Source of the DNA: Ruminococcus sp.
GTDB lineage: Bacteria; Bacillota; Clostridia; Oscillospirales; Ruminococcaceae
DNA length: 48,730 nucleotides
Direction of reading: 5' to 3'
NCBI GenBank assembly: GCA_021202895.1
Contig: JAJQCE010000026.1
Span: 1-48,730, forward strand
This document shows, piece after piece, positions 15,422-25,010 of the stretch. The stretch's first letter is position 1. Every line of letters begins with the position of its first letter. The notes beneath the pieces were generated by a model. It was given only the letters and a program-made list of their open reading frames with translations. It was not told the origin of the DNA and did no database searches. Both the position numbers and the translations under genes were made by a program.

Positions 15422-17149
15422 TTGAAGCTTGCAAAATATATAAAGCCGTACCTGATTTTTACAATTTTGACGCCGCTTTCGATGGTCGGAGAGGTTATGG
15501 TTGACCTCTGGCAGCCTAAGCTTATGTCGCAGATAGTTGACGATGGAGTGTTGGGAAATAATATGGATTTGATTATTTCCACAGGTATAAAAATGATGCT
15601 GCTTGTGATTCTCGGAGGAACCTGCGGCGTGCTTGCTACGACGTTTGGCTCAAACGCTTCACAGGGATTCGCAAGAGATTTAAGATGCGATGTTTATAAA
15701 AAGGTTATGTCGCTGTCGTTTGAGCAGACGGACAAATTTACAACAGGCTCGCTTGTTACAAGGCTTACGACTAATATTACTGCGCTCCAACAGCTTGTAG
15801 AGTTTGGACTTAAGGGCTTTGTGAGGGATATTTTGCTCTTTGTCGGCGGAATTGTTATGATGCTTTCGCTTAATATCAGGTTTGGCGTTATTCTTGTAAT
15901 TGCGCTGCCTATAGAAATTTTGCTTGTAGTGTTGATAATGAAAAAGGTTAATCCGCTTTATACGATAGTTGCTCAAAGGCTTGATAAAGTGAACTCTGTG
16001 ACGCAAGAGAATGTTTCAGGCTCGCGGGTGGTTAAAGCTTATGTAAAAGAGGATTTTGAAGCAAATAGGTTTAACAACGCTAACGTTGACTTGATGGAAT
16101 CAAATCTGAGAGTGCAGACGCTGCTGGCAATTATTCAGCCGTTACTTATGATTGTTATGAATGTTTCAGTTATAGCTGTAATTTGGATAGGAGGACTTCA
16201 GGTTGAAGCCAAAGAAATGCAGGTGGGGCAGGTTATGGCGGCTATTACCTACCTTACTCAGGTGCTTAACGGAATTATGATGATTTCTATGATGTTTCAG
16301 ACCGTTTCAAGAGCGTCAGCCTCCGCCAAGCGTATTATCGAGGTTATGGATACCGAGCCTGTTGTGAACGATGGAAAATCAGATTTTAACTGTACAGAAA
16401 AAGGTACAGTTTCACTTAGAAACGTCAGCTTCACCTACAAGGGTTCAGGCGGACGTCCTGTTTTGAATGAAATAAGCCTTGATATAAAGTCAGGTGAGAA
16501 CATTGCGATTTTAGGAGCTACTGGCTCAGGAAAATCCTCGCTTATAAATCTGATACCTAGATTTTACGATCCTAATTCAGGAGAAGTTTATGTTGACGGA
16601 GTAAATGTCAAAGAGTATAAGCTTGAGGATTTAAGAAGCAGAATAGGAATAGTTTTGCAAAAGAGCGAGCTGTTTTCAGGAAGCGCAGCTGACAATATTC
16701 GTTGGGGTAAAAAGGACGCATCCGATGAGGAGGTTGTTTCAGCATCTGAAATTGCGCAGGCGGACGAATTTGTTTCGTCTATGCCTGACGGCTACAATTC
16801 AATTATAGCTGAAAAGGGAGCGTCGCTTTCAGGTGGACAAAAGCAAAGGCTGTCGGTTGCCAGAGCTGTAATTAAGAATCCTGAGATTATCATATTCGAT
16901 GATTCAACCTCTGCGCTTGACCTTGGAACTGAAGCAAGGCTCAGACAGGGCTTGAGGGAAAATCTCAAGGGTGCTACGGTGATTACCATTGCTCAGAGAA
17001 TCGCAAGCGTTAAGGACTGCGACAGAATAGCGGTGCTTGACCACGGCAGACTTGTCGACTGCGACACACATGAAAATCTTTTGAAAAACAGCGAGGTTTA
17101 CAGAGATATATACAGCTCGCAGATGAAAGCTTCAGGAGGTGATGAGTAA
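15422..17149 (+). CDS. ABC exporter half-transporter with degenerate ATPase site (heterodimer subunit A)
   Basis: A 575-residue type IV ABC exporter: six transmembrane helices (about 1-300) and a nucleotide-binding domain. Walker A is GATGSGKS (365-372) and the signature LSGGQ (469-473). Walker B ends in Asp493-Asp494 where the catalytic residue is usually Glu. The switch residue is Gln525 (ITIAQR) where His is usual. Both changes mark the non-hydrolysing site in heterodimeric exporters such as TM287/288, BmrCD and EfrCD. Translation starts at a TTG immediately after the marR stop, with GAGGAG in the end of marR as ribosome-binding site. It overlaps the next gene by one base (TAATG), so the two subunits are coupled. 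Substrates are probably drugs or toxic hydrophobic compounds. Confidence 0.93.
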   Translation: MKLAKYIKPYLIFTILTPLSMVGEVMVDLWQPKLMSQIVDDGVLGNNMDLIISTGIKMMLLVILGGTCGVLATTFGSNASQGFARDLRCDVYKKVMSLSFEQTDKFTTGSLVTRLTTNITALQQLVEFGLKGFVRDILLFVGGIVMMLSLNIRFGVILVIALPIEILLVVLIMKKVNPLYTIVAQRLDKVNSVTQENVSGSRVVKAYVKEDFEANRFNNANVDLMESNLRVQTLLAIIQPLLMIVMNVSVIAVIWIGGLQVEAKEMQVGQVMAAITYLTQVLNGIMMISMMFQTVSRASASAKRIIEVMDTEPVVNDGKSDFNCTEKGTVSLRNVSFTYKGSGGRPVLNEISLDIKSGENIAILGATGSGKSSLINLIPRFYDPNSGEVYVDGVNVKEYKLEDLRSRIGIVLQKSELFSGSAADNIRWGKKDASDEEVVSASEIAQADEFVSSMPDGYNSIIAEKGASLSGGQKQRLSVARAVIKNPEIIIFDDSTSALDLGTEARLRQGLRENLKGATVITIAQRIASVKDCDRIAVLDHGRLVDCDTHENLLKNSEVYRDIYSSQMKASGGDE

Positions 17150-18990
17150 TGCCTCCAATGCCTCCAATGGGACCTCAGAAAGGTCAGGGCGGACCCGGCT
17201 CAAGAGCGGCTAACCGTGTAAACGGTGAAAAAGCCAAGGACGCAAAGCAGACGCTTAAAAAGCTTATTGCGTATATAGGAAGAAACAAGTATCTGTTCTT
17301 TTCTCTGCTTGGAGTTATGCTGATAATCACGCTTTTAAATCTTGCGGTGCCTTCAATTCAGCAGGTGGCGATTGACTATATCACAATTGACGATGAAAAG
17401 CTTTCGGTGGATTTTGACAATCTGATAAAGACGCTTGTTGTGTTGGGCGTTGTATACATTCTTTTGTCTGTCTTTACATATTTGCAGGGAATCTTTTCGG
17501 CAAGGCTTTCGCAGTACACTGTCAAGACTATGCGTCACGATATGTTTGAAAAGCTTGTAAGACTGCCGATAAAGTATTTTGACACGCACAACCACGGCGA
17601 TCTGATGAGCCGTATGTCAAACGATGTGGAGAATATCTCAACGACTATTTCACAGTCTATAGGCTCGCTTATTTCAGGTGTGCTTACCGTCGTCGGCTCG
17701 TTTTTGATAATGCTCTTTTATTCGCCGCTGCTGACGCTGATTTCGCTTTCTACTATCTTTCTTACAATTTTTGTTTCAGGTCTTATGACTAAATTTATGA
17801 GAAAGTACTTTGTAAAGCAGCAGGTTATTCTCGGAGAAATTGACGGACAGGTTGAGGAAACTGTGACGGGCTACAGAACCGTTGCGGCGTATTCCAAGGA
17901 AAAGGATTCGATAGAGAAATTCAACCAAATGAGCGATGAGCTGCGTCATTGTGGAATTATGGCACAGATTTGCGGCGGAGCTATGGGACCGCTTATGAAC
18001 TGTATTTCCAACTTCGGCTTTGTGCTTATTGCTGCGTTCGGCGGCTGGATGACGATTAAAGGCTCTATCACGATAGGAACTATCCAAGCGTTTATTCTCT
18101 ACTCAAAGCAGTTTTCTCGCCCGATAAATGAAATTGCAAACCAATATGCCAATATTCAGACTGCAATTGCAGGAGCGGAGCGTATTTTTGAGGTTATGGA
18201 TTCCGAGCCTGAAAAAGACAATGGAACGGCTGATTTTCATCTTGAAAATGTCAAAGGAGATATTTCATTCAGGAATGTTGATTTTGGCTACATTGACGGA
18301 GAACTGGTGCTTAAGGGACTTAATCTTGATGTTAAGAACGGACAGAAAATCGCTATAGTCGGAGCTACAGGCTCCGGTAAGACGACTATTGTTAATCTGC
18401 TGACAAGGTTTTACGATATAAACGGCGGAGAAATTACGGTTGACGGAGTGAATCTTTACGATATACCAAAGGACGAGCTTAGAAAATCCATAGCGATAGT
18501 TTTGCAGGATACTGTTTTGTTCTTAGGAACGGTTGAGGATAATATAAAGTACGGCAGGGAGGACGCAGAGCTTGACGAGGTTAAACGTGCCGCAGCTCAT
18601 GCTAATGCAGATGAGTTTATAGAACGGCTGCCGCAGGGCTATTCGACAATTCTCACTGAGGGCGGTTCTAATTTGTCGCAGGGACAGCGTCAGCTTCTTT
18701 CAATCGCAAGAGCAGTGCTTGCCGACCCGAAGATACTTATTCTCGATGAGGCTACCTCAAGCGTTGATACAAGAACGGAAATGCACATTCAGTCGGCGAT
18801 GGTTTCTCTTATGAAAAACCGAACCTCGCTTATTATCGCTCACCGTCTTTCGACAATCAGAGATGCAGATAAAATTGTCGTAATAGACAACGGAGTGGTA
18901 GCCGAGCAGGGCAGTCACGAGGAGCTTATCGCTAAAAAGGGCTGCTACTACAATCTGTATCAGACACAGTTTGCAGGACATAAGACGTAA
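17149..18990 (+). CDS. ABC exporter half-transporter with canonical ATPase residues (heterodimer subunit B)
   Basis: A 613-residue partner of the preceding gene. A Met/Pro/Gly-rich N-terminal extension (MPPMPPMGPQKGQGGPG) is followed by six transmembrane helices (about 45-330) and a nucleotide-binding domain. Walker A is GATGSGKT (405-412), Walker B ends Asp533-Glu534 and the switch His is His565 (IIAHR). The signature is LSQGQ (509-513), a variant also found in the TM288-type subunit. Its Walker motifs pair with the normal LSGGQ of subunit A to form the hydrolytic site, while LSQGQ faces the degenerate one. The extended N-terminus is common in this subfamily. A strong terminator follows at 19021, ending the three-gene operon. 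Confidence 0.94.
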   Translation: MPPMPPMGPQKGQGGPGSRAANRVNGEKAKDAKQTLKKLIAYIGRNKYLFFSLLGVMLIITLLNLAVPSIQQVAIDYITIDDEKLSVDFDNLIKTLVVLGVVYILLSVFTYLQGIFSARLSQYTVKTMRHDMFEKLVRLPIKYFDTHNHGDLMSRMSNDVENISTTISQSIGSLISGVLTVVGSFLIMLFYSPLLTLISLSTIFLTIFVSGLMTKFMRKYFVKQQVILGEIDGQVEETVTGYRTVAAYSKEKDSIEKFNQMSDELRHCGIMAQICGGAMGPLMNCISNFGFVLIAAFGGWMTIKGSITIGTIQAFILYSKQFSRPINEIANQYANIQTAIAGAERIFEVMDSEPEKDNGTADFHLENVKGDISFRNVDFGYIDGELVLKGLNLDVKNGQKIAIVGATGSGKTTIVNLLTRFYDINGGEITVDGVNLYDIPKDELRKSIAIVLQDTVLFLGTVEDNIKYGREDAELDEVKRAAAHANADEFIERLPQGYSTILTEGGSNLSQGQRQLLSIARAVLADPKILILDEATSSVDTRTEMHIQSAMVSLMKNRTSLIIAHRLSTIRDADKIVVIDNGVVAEQGSHEELIAKKGCYYNLYQTQFAGHKT

Positions 18991-19020
18991 TTTGCAGATG
19001 AACTATAGCTATAGAAAAGT

Positions 19021-19055
19021 GCGGCGGAGGATTTTTCGCCGCCTTTTGCTTTTTT
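19021..19055 (+). terminator. Terminator of the marR-ABC operon
   Basis: GCGGCG (19021-19026) pairs with CGCCGC (19037-19042) across a 10-base loop, followed by CTTTTGCTTTTTT. Confidence 0.8.
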
Positions 19056-19067
19056 ACTAAAAAGCTC

Positions 19068-19096
19068 TTGACAAATAGAAACAATTCTTGTATAAT
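19068..19096 (+). promoter_or_regulatory. Consensus promoter of the moxR-DUF58-transglutaminase operon
   Basis: TTGACA (19068-19073) and TATAAT (19091-19096) with a 17-base spacer, both perfect. The ATG of moxR is at 19214, leaving a leader of about 110 nt in which no structure was recognised. Confidence 0.85.
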
Positions 19097-19213
19097 AAAA
19101 GTGAAGAAGATTATATTGTTATCTTTCAGCTTGAACTTAGAGTAAACTTTAAGTCTTGACGTGCTTAATAATATACATTGTTTTTGGATTTAAAAAGTAA
19201 AGGAGAACGCTAA

Positions 19214-20143
19214 ATGAACAAAGATATAGAAGCTTTGGTTGAGAATATTGAAAGAATTATAGTAGGAAAGCGAGGCTCTATTGTGCAGGTGGTTTGCGCC
19301 ATGCTTGCACAGGGGCATATTTTGATTGAGGACGTTCCAGGAGTGGGAAAAACACGGCTTGTTTCTGCGCTTGCCAGCTCAGTTGACGGCAAATTTAACC
19401 GCATACAGCTTACGCCTGATATTATGCCGTCCGACATTGTAGGATTTTCTATGATAAATCCGCAGACCAGAGAACTTGAATATAAAGAGGGAGCGGCGAT
19501 GTGCAACTTTTTGCTTGCCGATGAGATTAACCGCGCTTCGCCAAAGGCTCAGTCCAGTCTGCTGGAGGTGATGGAGGAGCGTCAGATTTCGCTTGATTCA
19601 CATACAATGCTTCTTGAAGCGCCTTTTATGGTAATGGCTACTCAGAACCCTGTTGAAACCTACGGGACATATCATCTTCCCGAAGCGCAGATGGACAGAT
19701 TTATGATGAGAATTTCAATGGGCTATCCTACTGCTGAAGAGGAGCTGGATATTATAACACGCTCTGAAAGCGAGGAGTTTAGCGAAAAGCTTTCGGCGGT
19801 AATGACTACAGAGGACGTTAAGGCGCATATTTCAGCGGCTAGAAGCGTTCGCTGCACTGACAGTGTAAAAAAATATATAGTTGCGCTGCTTGAGGCTACA
19901 AGAAGCTCTGAGCTTGTCAAGCTCGGCGCATCGCCCAGAGCGGGAATTGCGCTTTTGAGTGCAGCTAAGGCGTTTGCGTATATTTATGAGAGAGATTATG
20001 TTGTGCCTGATGATGTAAAGGCTATGATGACGGCGGTTTTAAGCCATAGACTTATGCTTTCGCCAAAGGGCAAGTCTGCATTTGAAAGCGCAGACGCTGT
20101 AATGGAAAATATCGCTTTGTCAGTTGCCGCACCTGTCGAGTAA
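19214..20143 (+). CDS. MoxR-family AAA+ ATPase
   Basis: A 309-residue MoxR ATPase. Walker A is GVGKT (43-47) within EDVPGVGKTRLVSALA and Walker B is LLADEINRASPK (about 97-108). The sensor I region MVMATQNPVETYGTYHLPEAQMDRF and the C-terminal lid domain with sensor II (SPRAG) follow. MoxR proteins act as chaperone-like ATPases, usually partnered with DUF58 and von Willebrand or transglutaminase proteins. Here DUF58 starts 12 bases after its stop and a transglutaminase-like protein follows, the classic gene order. AAAGGAGA precedes the ATG. The system's target is unknown; work on other bacteria links it to envelope stress and assembly of membrane complexes. Confidence 0.95.
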   Translation: MNKDIEALVENIERIIVGKRGSIVQVVCAMLAQGHILIEDVPGVGKTRLVSALASSVDGKFNRIQLTPDIMPSDIVGFSMINPQTRELEYKEGAAMCNFLLADEINRASPKAQSSLLEVMEERQISLDSHTMLLEAPFMVMATQNPVETYGTYHLPEAQMDRFMMRISMGYPTAEEELDIITRSESEEFSEKLSAVMTTEDVKAHISAARSVRCTDSVKKYIVALLEATRSSELVKLGASPRAGIALLSAAKAFAYIYERDYVVPDDVKAMMTAVLSHRLMLSPKGKSAFESADAVMENIALSVAAPVE

Positions 20144-20155
20144 GCGGAGTAAGCT

Positions 20156-21325
20156 ATGAGAAATGTAAAAAACGTTTTAGGGTATTTAGGGTGTATATGT
20201 ATTGCCGCCGCTGTGGGGTATTACATTGACGGCACAGTCGGAATAATACTTACAATTGCTCTCAGCATCGCTTTTGTGCTGTCCTTGGCGGTTACGCTTG
20301 TTGTGAAAGGCTTTATAAGCGTGGAAATTAGCACAGATAAAACGCTTTTGGTAAAGGGCGAGCATATAACTTTGAGCGTAATGCTAAGTAAAAAAATACC
20401 GATTCCTGCTCCGATAATTGAAATTGAAGCAGACTGCTCTAAGCAGCTTGCACCTGACAACGGCACGTTTTTTGCCGTATCTCTTGCAGGAACCGAGAGG
20501 AATGTTGTCAAAATTCCCTTTACAGCTAACTATTCTGGAGCGGCGACAGTCAGGATTTCTAGCCTGATGATAAGCGACTATCTTGGGATTTTCAGATTTA
20601 AGATGAAAATGAATCAAAGTCTTGAAGAGAAAATTTCTATATATCCTGATATACCCGATGTGGTGGTTCAGACTGATTTTTTAAAAACCGCCTCACAGTT
20701 TTCAGATAACGACGACGATGAGGAGGAAACGGACGAAACTGCAATTGGCGCAACAGGTATGCCAGGTTACAATCACAGGCAGTATGAGCCCGGCGATCCG
20801 ATTAAGCGCATAAACTGGAAGCTCTCGTCAAAGAGAGATATTTATATGGTAAGACTTGATGAAAAGGTGTGCGGTGCAGGGCAGATGTTTTTTCTTGACT
20901 GTACTAAGACTGAGGAAACCGAGAACGCTTTGAAAATAAAGGATAACGTAATTGAAGCAACGCTTGCGATGTTCACAATGCTGATTCGAGAGGGCAGAGA
21001 AGCGACATTCTTTTACTACAAGGATAATATGTGGCTAAAGGCTGAAATTCACAATATGGGCGACGTCTATGCGCTTCAGGAGGAGTTTTCGGACTTTGAG
21101 CCCAGTGAGCCTGCGTCTGTTATTCCGCCTGAAATAATTTCATCAATGAAAACGCCGATATGCTTTAGCACAGCTTCGGCGGAATATCCGCAGTCCGCTG
21201 TTGATGCGGTTTCCGCTTATCCTGATTTGCTTATGCTGAGTAGCGAAATGGCAGGCTTGCAAAATATCTGTCCAAATTTATGGACAGTTTCAGAGGACTT
21301 TGAATTTAAAAAGCAGTCGAAATAG
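20156..21325 (+). CDS. DUF58 domain membrane-anchored protein
   Basis: A 389-residue protein with two adjacent hydrophobic segments near the N-terminus (about 7-22 and 27-50). A beta-rich region follows, then the DUF58 hallmark YEPGDPIKRINWKLSSKR (210-227). The C-terminal part has a Rossmann-like pattern as in von Willebrand factor A domains. A short acidic loop (DNDDDEEETDE, about 184-194) precedes the motif. DUF58 proteins are standard partners of MoxR ATPases, and this gene starts 12 bases after moxR and ends 24 bases before the transglutaminase gene, so the three form one operon. The molecular role is not established. Confidence 0.92.
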   Translation: MRNVKNVLGYLGCICIAAAVGYYIDGTVGIILTIALSIAFVLSLAVTLVVKGFISVEISTDKTLLVKGEHITLSVMLSKKIPIPAPIIEIEADCSKQLAPDNGTFFAVSLAGTERNVVKIPFTANYSGAATVRISSLMISDYLGIFRFKMKMNQSLEEKISIYPDIPDVVVQTDFLKTASQFSDNDDDEEETDETAIGATGMPGYNHRQYEPGDPIKRINWKLSSKRDIYMVRLDEKVCGAGQMFFLDCTKTEETENALKIKDNVIEATLAMFTMLIREGREATFFYYKDNMWLKAEIHNMGDVYALQEEFSDFEPSEPASVIPPEIISSMKTPICFSTASAEYPQSAVDAVSAYPDLLMLSSEMAGLQNICPNLWTVSEDFEFKKQSK

Positions 21326-21349
21326 CGTGAAGCTTTAGGAGAAAATGCT

Positions 21350-23536
21350 ATGAAAAATACTGTGAACAGAAAACAAAAAATGCTTGAAAAGCTTAATATA
21401 ATGCTTTGCCCTGCGCTTTTAGGTGCGCTTGTATGCTTTACGATAGTGTATATTTTGTACCGTCCTATGGCAGCGTTTTATACAATTATATTTTTTATAG
21501 CGGAATTTTTGCTGTTTAGTCTTTTTGACGTGCTTCAAAGAAAAAAGCGTCTGGGCGGTATGCTTTATATGCTGATTATGGTTTTGATAACGATACTTAG
21601 CATACAGCTTATATTTATAGGAGCGCAGGATTCTGATATTTCTCCGATAACGTGGTTTTACGGAGAAAACGGTTCATATTACAATGCGTCGTTTTATCTT
21701 TTGGCTATATTTGTAGGCGGCGGTTTTTTTCTGATTTCAATTCTTTACTATTTCACACAGGTTCGTTACCGCAGCTTGGGAGTTATGCTCTGCATACTTT
21801 TTCCGTTTGTAATTTACGCTAAACGAGCGGACGAAGTGCCTGAAATTTTGGTTACGCTCATAATCACGGTTTTTCTTGCGCTGATGGTTCACAACCGCAG
21901 AAAAGACCCTGCAATTGCCGCAGAGAAAAGAAGCCGCTTGAAAATTGACCCGTCTTATCTAATAAGCGTAGCGTTGTTTGTTTCGGTTACAGGCGCAATC
22001 ACCATGCTTGTGGACAAGCCTGAGTATCAGTCACAGCTTGAGCAGAATGCGAATTACTTTGACGCAGTTCAGACTGATGCTACGGGAAGCGGCAACTATG
22101 ACAGCATGACCGAAACATCTTCACAGCGTTACGGCGGTGATTCAGGCACGGGAGAAATTCTTTTCTACTTTACAACAGACGGCGATGCGGATGAATATTT
22201 TCTGCGCCGCCAGGTGTATGATAACTTTAACGGCGAGGTCTGGGAGATAGATGAGGATTTCTATAACGATTATCCATGGTTTTATTCGCAGGATTATCCT
22301 GAGTATTCAACCGATGATATTTTGCAGGATATGCTAGAGCTTATGCTGTCAGGTGCTGACTTAAACGGTGCGCAGCCGTCTGAGAATTTGCTAGAACTAA
22401 AAAGCGGTTATTTGTATGGCGAAACCTTTACTCCTATATATCTTCCTGCACCCTACACTACAATTGCTGATGAGGATGTTACCTACTTTGTCAGAAACAC
22501 CCACAGCGATATTTACAGACAGACTTACAGCGAAAAAAATTTAGACCAGAGCTTCAGCTTTTATGATTACACAGATGAGTTTTATGAATATGTCGAACAG
22601 CTCAATTTAGATATGGATTCATACATGGAGCTTTTGGAAGACAGTGAGGAGCTTTCAGATGATTTTTATGACGTATATGAAAAATATCTTTCGCTGGATT
22701 CAGTTTCAAGCGAGGTGGCAGAGCTTGCTAAGGAGATAACGGCGGACTGTGACAGCAGCTATGAGATGGCTTGTGCGCTGGAAAGCTATTTTGAAGAAAA
22801 TGGGTACGTTTACGATATAGATTATGTTCCCGATGATGAATCGATAGAATACTTTATTTTCGAGGGCAAGACTGGCGTATGCTCAAGCTATGCTACGGCT
22901 ATGACGCTTATGGCAAGAGCGGTCGGGCTTCCTGCAAGGTATGTCGAGGGCTTCGCCGCCTTTGAAAAGAATGACGAGGGGCAGTTTGTAATCCGAGACA
23001 GCTATGCTCACGCCTTTGTCGAGGTTTATATACCAGGCGCAGGCTGGTTGACCTTTGACCCTACAGTTTCAGGGTATATGGATATTGAAGAGGAGAGCAG
23101 CTTTGACACTGCGGCGTTTTTGCAGATTTTGAGTCGTCTGCTTGTTGTGATTATAGTTGTATTTGTGATAGTGTTTATTCTCTTCCTTGATCGTATCATA
23201 GAGCTGATTTTCAGAATAAGACTGCGCTTTAAAAAGTCATATGCCGACAAAACTCTTGCGCTTTATGCAAACGTAATAAAGCTGGTTAATTACTCTTCAC
23301 AGGAAAACTACATCTCGTACACAGTAAATATGCTTAGAGATTATCTCAAAGCTTCAAGAGGAATAAGCCTTGATAGTCTTTTGGAGCTTTTTGAAAAAAC
23401 CTGCTTTGGCGGATATTCTCCGACTGAGAGCGAGTTTAAGGAGGCTTACGCTGAATACAAGAGCGTGTATAAATATTTAAGAAAGCTTCCTAAAGAAAAA
23501 AAGCTTGCAAAGCAAAGAGCTTTGGCTAAAGTCTGA
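21350..23536 (+). CDS. Membrane transglutaminase-like protein (MoxR system partner)
   Basis: A 728-residue protein with about six N-terminal transmembrane helices (within 15-220) and a large extracytoplasmic region. The transglutaminase-core has the Cys-His-Asp triad: Cys511 in GVCSSYATAMTLMARAVGLPAR (511-514 start of the helix), His554 in SYAHAFVEV and Asp570 in WLTFDPT. One more helix (about 594-614) leads to a cytoplasmic tail of about 110 residues. The architecture matches the TgpA-like proteins that accompany MoxR and DUF58. Activity may be protease or transglutaminase on surface proteins. AGGAG precedes the ATG. The extracytoplasmic part before the triad is strongly acidic and Tyr-rich (about 300-450). 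A bidirectional terminator follows. Confidence 0.93.
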   Translation: MKNTVNRKQKMLEKLNIMLCPALLGALVCFTIVYILYRPMAAFYTIIFFIAEFLLFSLFDVLQRKKRLGGMLYMLIMVLITILSIQLIFIGAQDSDISPITWFYGENGSYYNASFYLLAIFVGGGFFLISILYYFTQVRYRSLGVMLCILFPFVIYAKRADEVPEILVTLIITVFLALMVHNRRKDPAIAAEKRSRLKIDPSYLISVALFVSVTGAITMLVDKPEYQSQLEQNANYFDAVQTDATGSGNYDSMTETSSQRYGGDSGTGEILFYFTTDGDADEYFLRRQVYDNFNGEVWEIDEDFYNDYPWFYSQDYPEYSTDDILQDMLELMLSGADLNGAQPSENLLELKSGYLYGETFTPIYLPAPYTTIADEDVTYFVRNTHSDIYRQTYSEKNLDQSFSFYDYTDEFYEYVEQLNLDMDSYMELLEDSEELSDDFYDVYEKYLSLDSVSSEVAELAKEITADCDSSYEMACALESYFEENGYVYDIDYVPDDESIEYFIFEGKTGVCSSYATAMTLMARAVGLPARYVEGFAAFEKNDEGQFVIRDSYAHAFVEVYIPGAGWLTFDPTVSGYMDIEEESSFDTAAFLQILSRLLVVIIVVFVIVFILFLDRIIELIFRIRLRFKKSYADKTLALYANVIKLVNYSSQENYISYTVNMLRDYLKASRGISLDSLLELFEKTCFGGYSPTESEFKEAYAEYKSVYKYLRKLPKEKKLAKQRALAKV

Positions 23537-23569
23537 AAAAAAAAGGATGACATTTTGCCATCCTTTTTT
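23536..23569. terminator. Bidirectional terminator between the transglutaminase and htrA genes
   Basis: An A-run plus AGGATG (to 23549) pairs with CATCCT plus a T-run (23559-23569) around a 9-base loop. A and T tracts on the two sides allow termination in both directions between the convergent genes. Confidence 0.85.
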
Positions 23570-23579
23570 ATTGAAATTT

Positions 23580-24986
23580 TTATTCGCTGTCCTCGTCGGC
23601 TTCTATGATTGCCGTTTCGTCCGAATCAAGCTCAAAGGTTATTGTAAATTCCTCATTGCCATCGTCAGACAGCCTGACTACCATGCAGACCATCTCATCT
23701 CCCGCTCTCATATCGTTCATTACCTCAGTAACATCATCAGTGCTTGTAATCTGAACACCGTTCAAAGAAGTGATGATGTCACCAACCTGTAAATCAGTCT
23801 GAGCGACATTACAGTCCTCGTCAATTGCCGCAACGTACAAGCCGCATACAAGGTCGTTGAGATTAGCGGCTTCTTCTGTGATAAAGTAGTAGGAAATTCC
23901 GATTTTTCCTCTGTCGGGAATGAAGCCGTTCTCCATCAGCTCTTCAATAATAGGCTTGGCTGAATTTACTGTAATTGCAAAGCCGATGTTGTCGTAGCTT
24001 GTAGAAATAAGCTTTGAGGAGGTTATGCCGATAACCTGACCGTACATATTAAACAGCGCACCGCCTGAATTTCCGGGGTTTATAGCTGCGTCAATCTGTA
24101 TGCAGTTCATAGCGACAGCACTGTTTTCGGCGTGAATCTGTCTGTTAAGACCTGAAATAATTCCCTTTGTGACGCTGTTTGAATATCCAGCAGGAGAGCC
24201 TATGGTAACAACCTCATCACCAAGCTCGCATAGATCCGAATCAGCAAACTGCGCAGGCGTCAAGTCCTCAGCGTCAATCTTAATTACCGCAATGTCGGTT
24301 GAATCATCAGAGCCGATTATTTTCGCTGAATACTCTGTGTCGTCATACAGCGTGACGGTAATTCCGAAGTCGGCATCGCTTACCACGTGAGCGTTTGTGA
24401 CAATGTAGCCGTCCTCTGAAATAATTATCCCACTGCCCTGACTTGATGGAATCACAGCGGTTTCCTCATATACGTTTACTTGGACAACCGTTGAAAGCAC
24501 AGCCTTTGCAACTCCTGCTGCGGTGTAGGTTCCATCCTCATTAACATATTTGCCATCAAGCTCCGGCGTTTCAGCAATGGGTAGTGTAAATTCAACATTA
24601 TCCTCGCTGAAAAGGTTTGAAAGCCAGCCCTTGCCATGCTGAAGCATTACCGAATATCCGATAATCAGCGCAACGATTATGATAAAGCCTATTATCCAGA
24701 AAATTTTCTTGCTTTTAGCAGGCTTTTGAGTAGCCGCATTGCTCCAAAAATCCGCCTCGTCAGGACTTGGAAGAGTGAGGTTTATATATTCAAGCCTACT
24801 TTGATTTTTACTGTACGTTTTTTTGGACTCTTTATCATCGGCAACGAATTTTTTCGGCTCATCGTTTAATGCTTCGTTGTCAGCTTCAAAATTTCTAGCG
24901 GTGTTATTTTGAGCAGCGGCTGTATTTTTTTCGATTGATTTTTTTGCGTTGTATTCGTTTATTATGTCGTCTAAATCCTTGTCCAT
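23580..24986 (-). CDS. htrA: HtrA/DegP-like membrane serine protease with one PDZ domain
   Basis: A 468-residue protease. It has a charged, Asn/Lys-rich cytoplasmic N-terminus (1-90), one transmembrane helix (about 95-114), a trypsin-like domain and one C-terminal PDZ domain (about 360-455). The catalytic triad is visible: His200 in VTNAHVV, Asp231 in STDIAVIKI, and Ser307 in NPGNSGGALF. Surface-exposed HtrA proteases degrade or refold misfolded secreted proteins. The gene starts 24 bases after the histidine kinase stop. The order regulator, kinase, HtrA parallels CssRS and CiaRH systems, so the operon is likely induced by secretion or envelope stress. The C-terminus is acidic (EADEDSE). Confidence 0.95.
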   Translation of the reverse strand: MDKDLDDIINEYNAKKSIEKNTAAAQNNTARNFEADNEALNDEPKKFVADDKESKKTYSKNQSRLEYINLTLPSPDEADFWSNAATQKPAKSKKIFWIIGFIIIVALIIGYSVMLQHGKGWLSNLFSEDNVEFTLPIAETPELDGKYVNEDGTYTAAGVAKAVLSTVVQVNVYEETAVIPSSQGSGIIISEDGYIVTNAHVVSDADFGITVTLYDDTEYSAKIIGSDDSTDIAVIKIDAEDLTPAQFADSDLCELGDEVVTIGSPAGYSNSVTKGIISGLNRQIHAENSAVAMNCIQIDAAINPGNSGGALFNMYGQVIGITSSKLISTSYDNIGFAITVNSAKPIIEELMENGFIPDRGKIGISYYFITEEAANLNDLVCGLYVAAIDEDCNVAQTDLQVGDIITSLNGVQITSTDDVTEVMNDMRAGDEMVCMVVRLSDDGNEEFTITFELDSDETAIIEADEDSE

Positions 24987-25010
24987 AAAATAGCACCTCC
25001 GTAAATGCTG

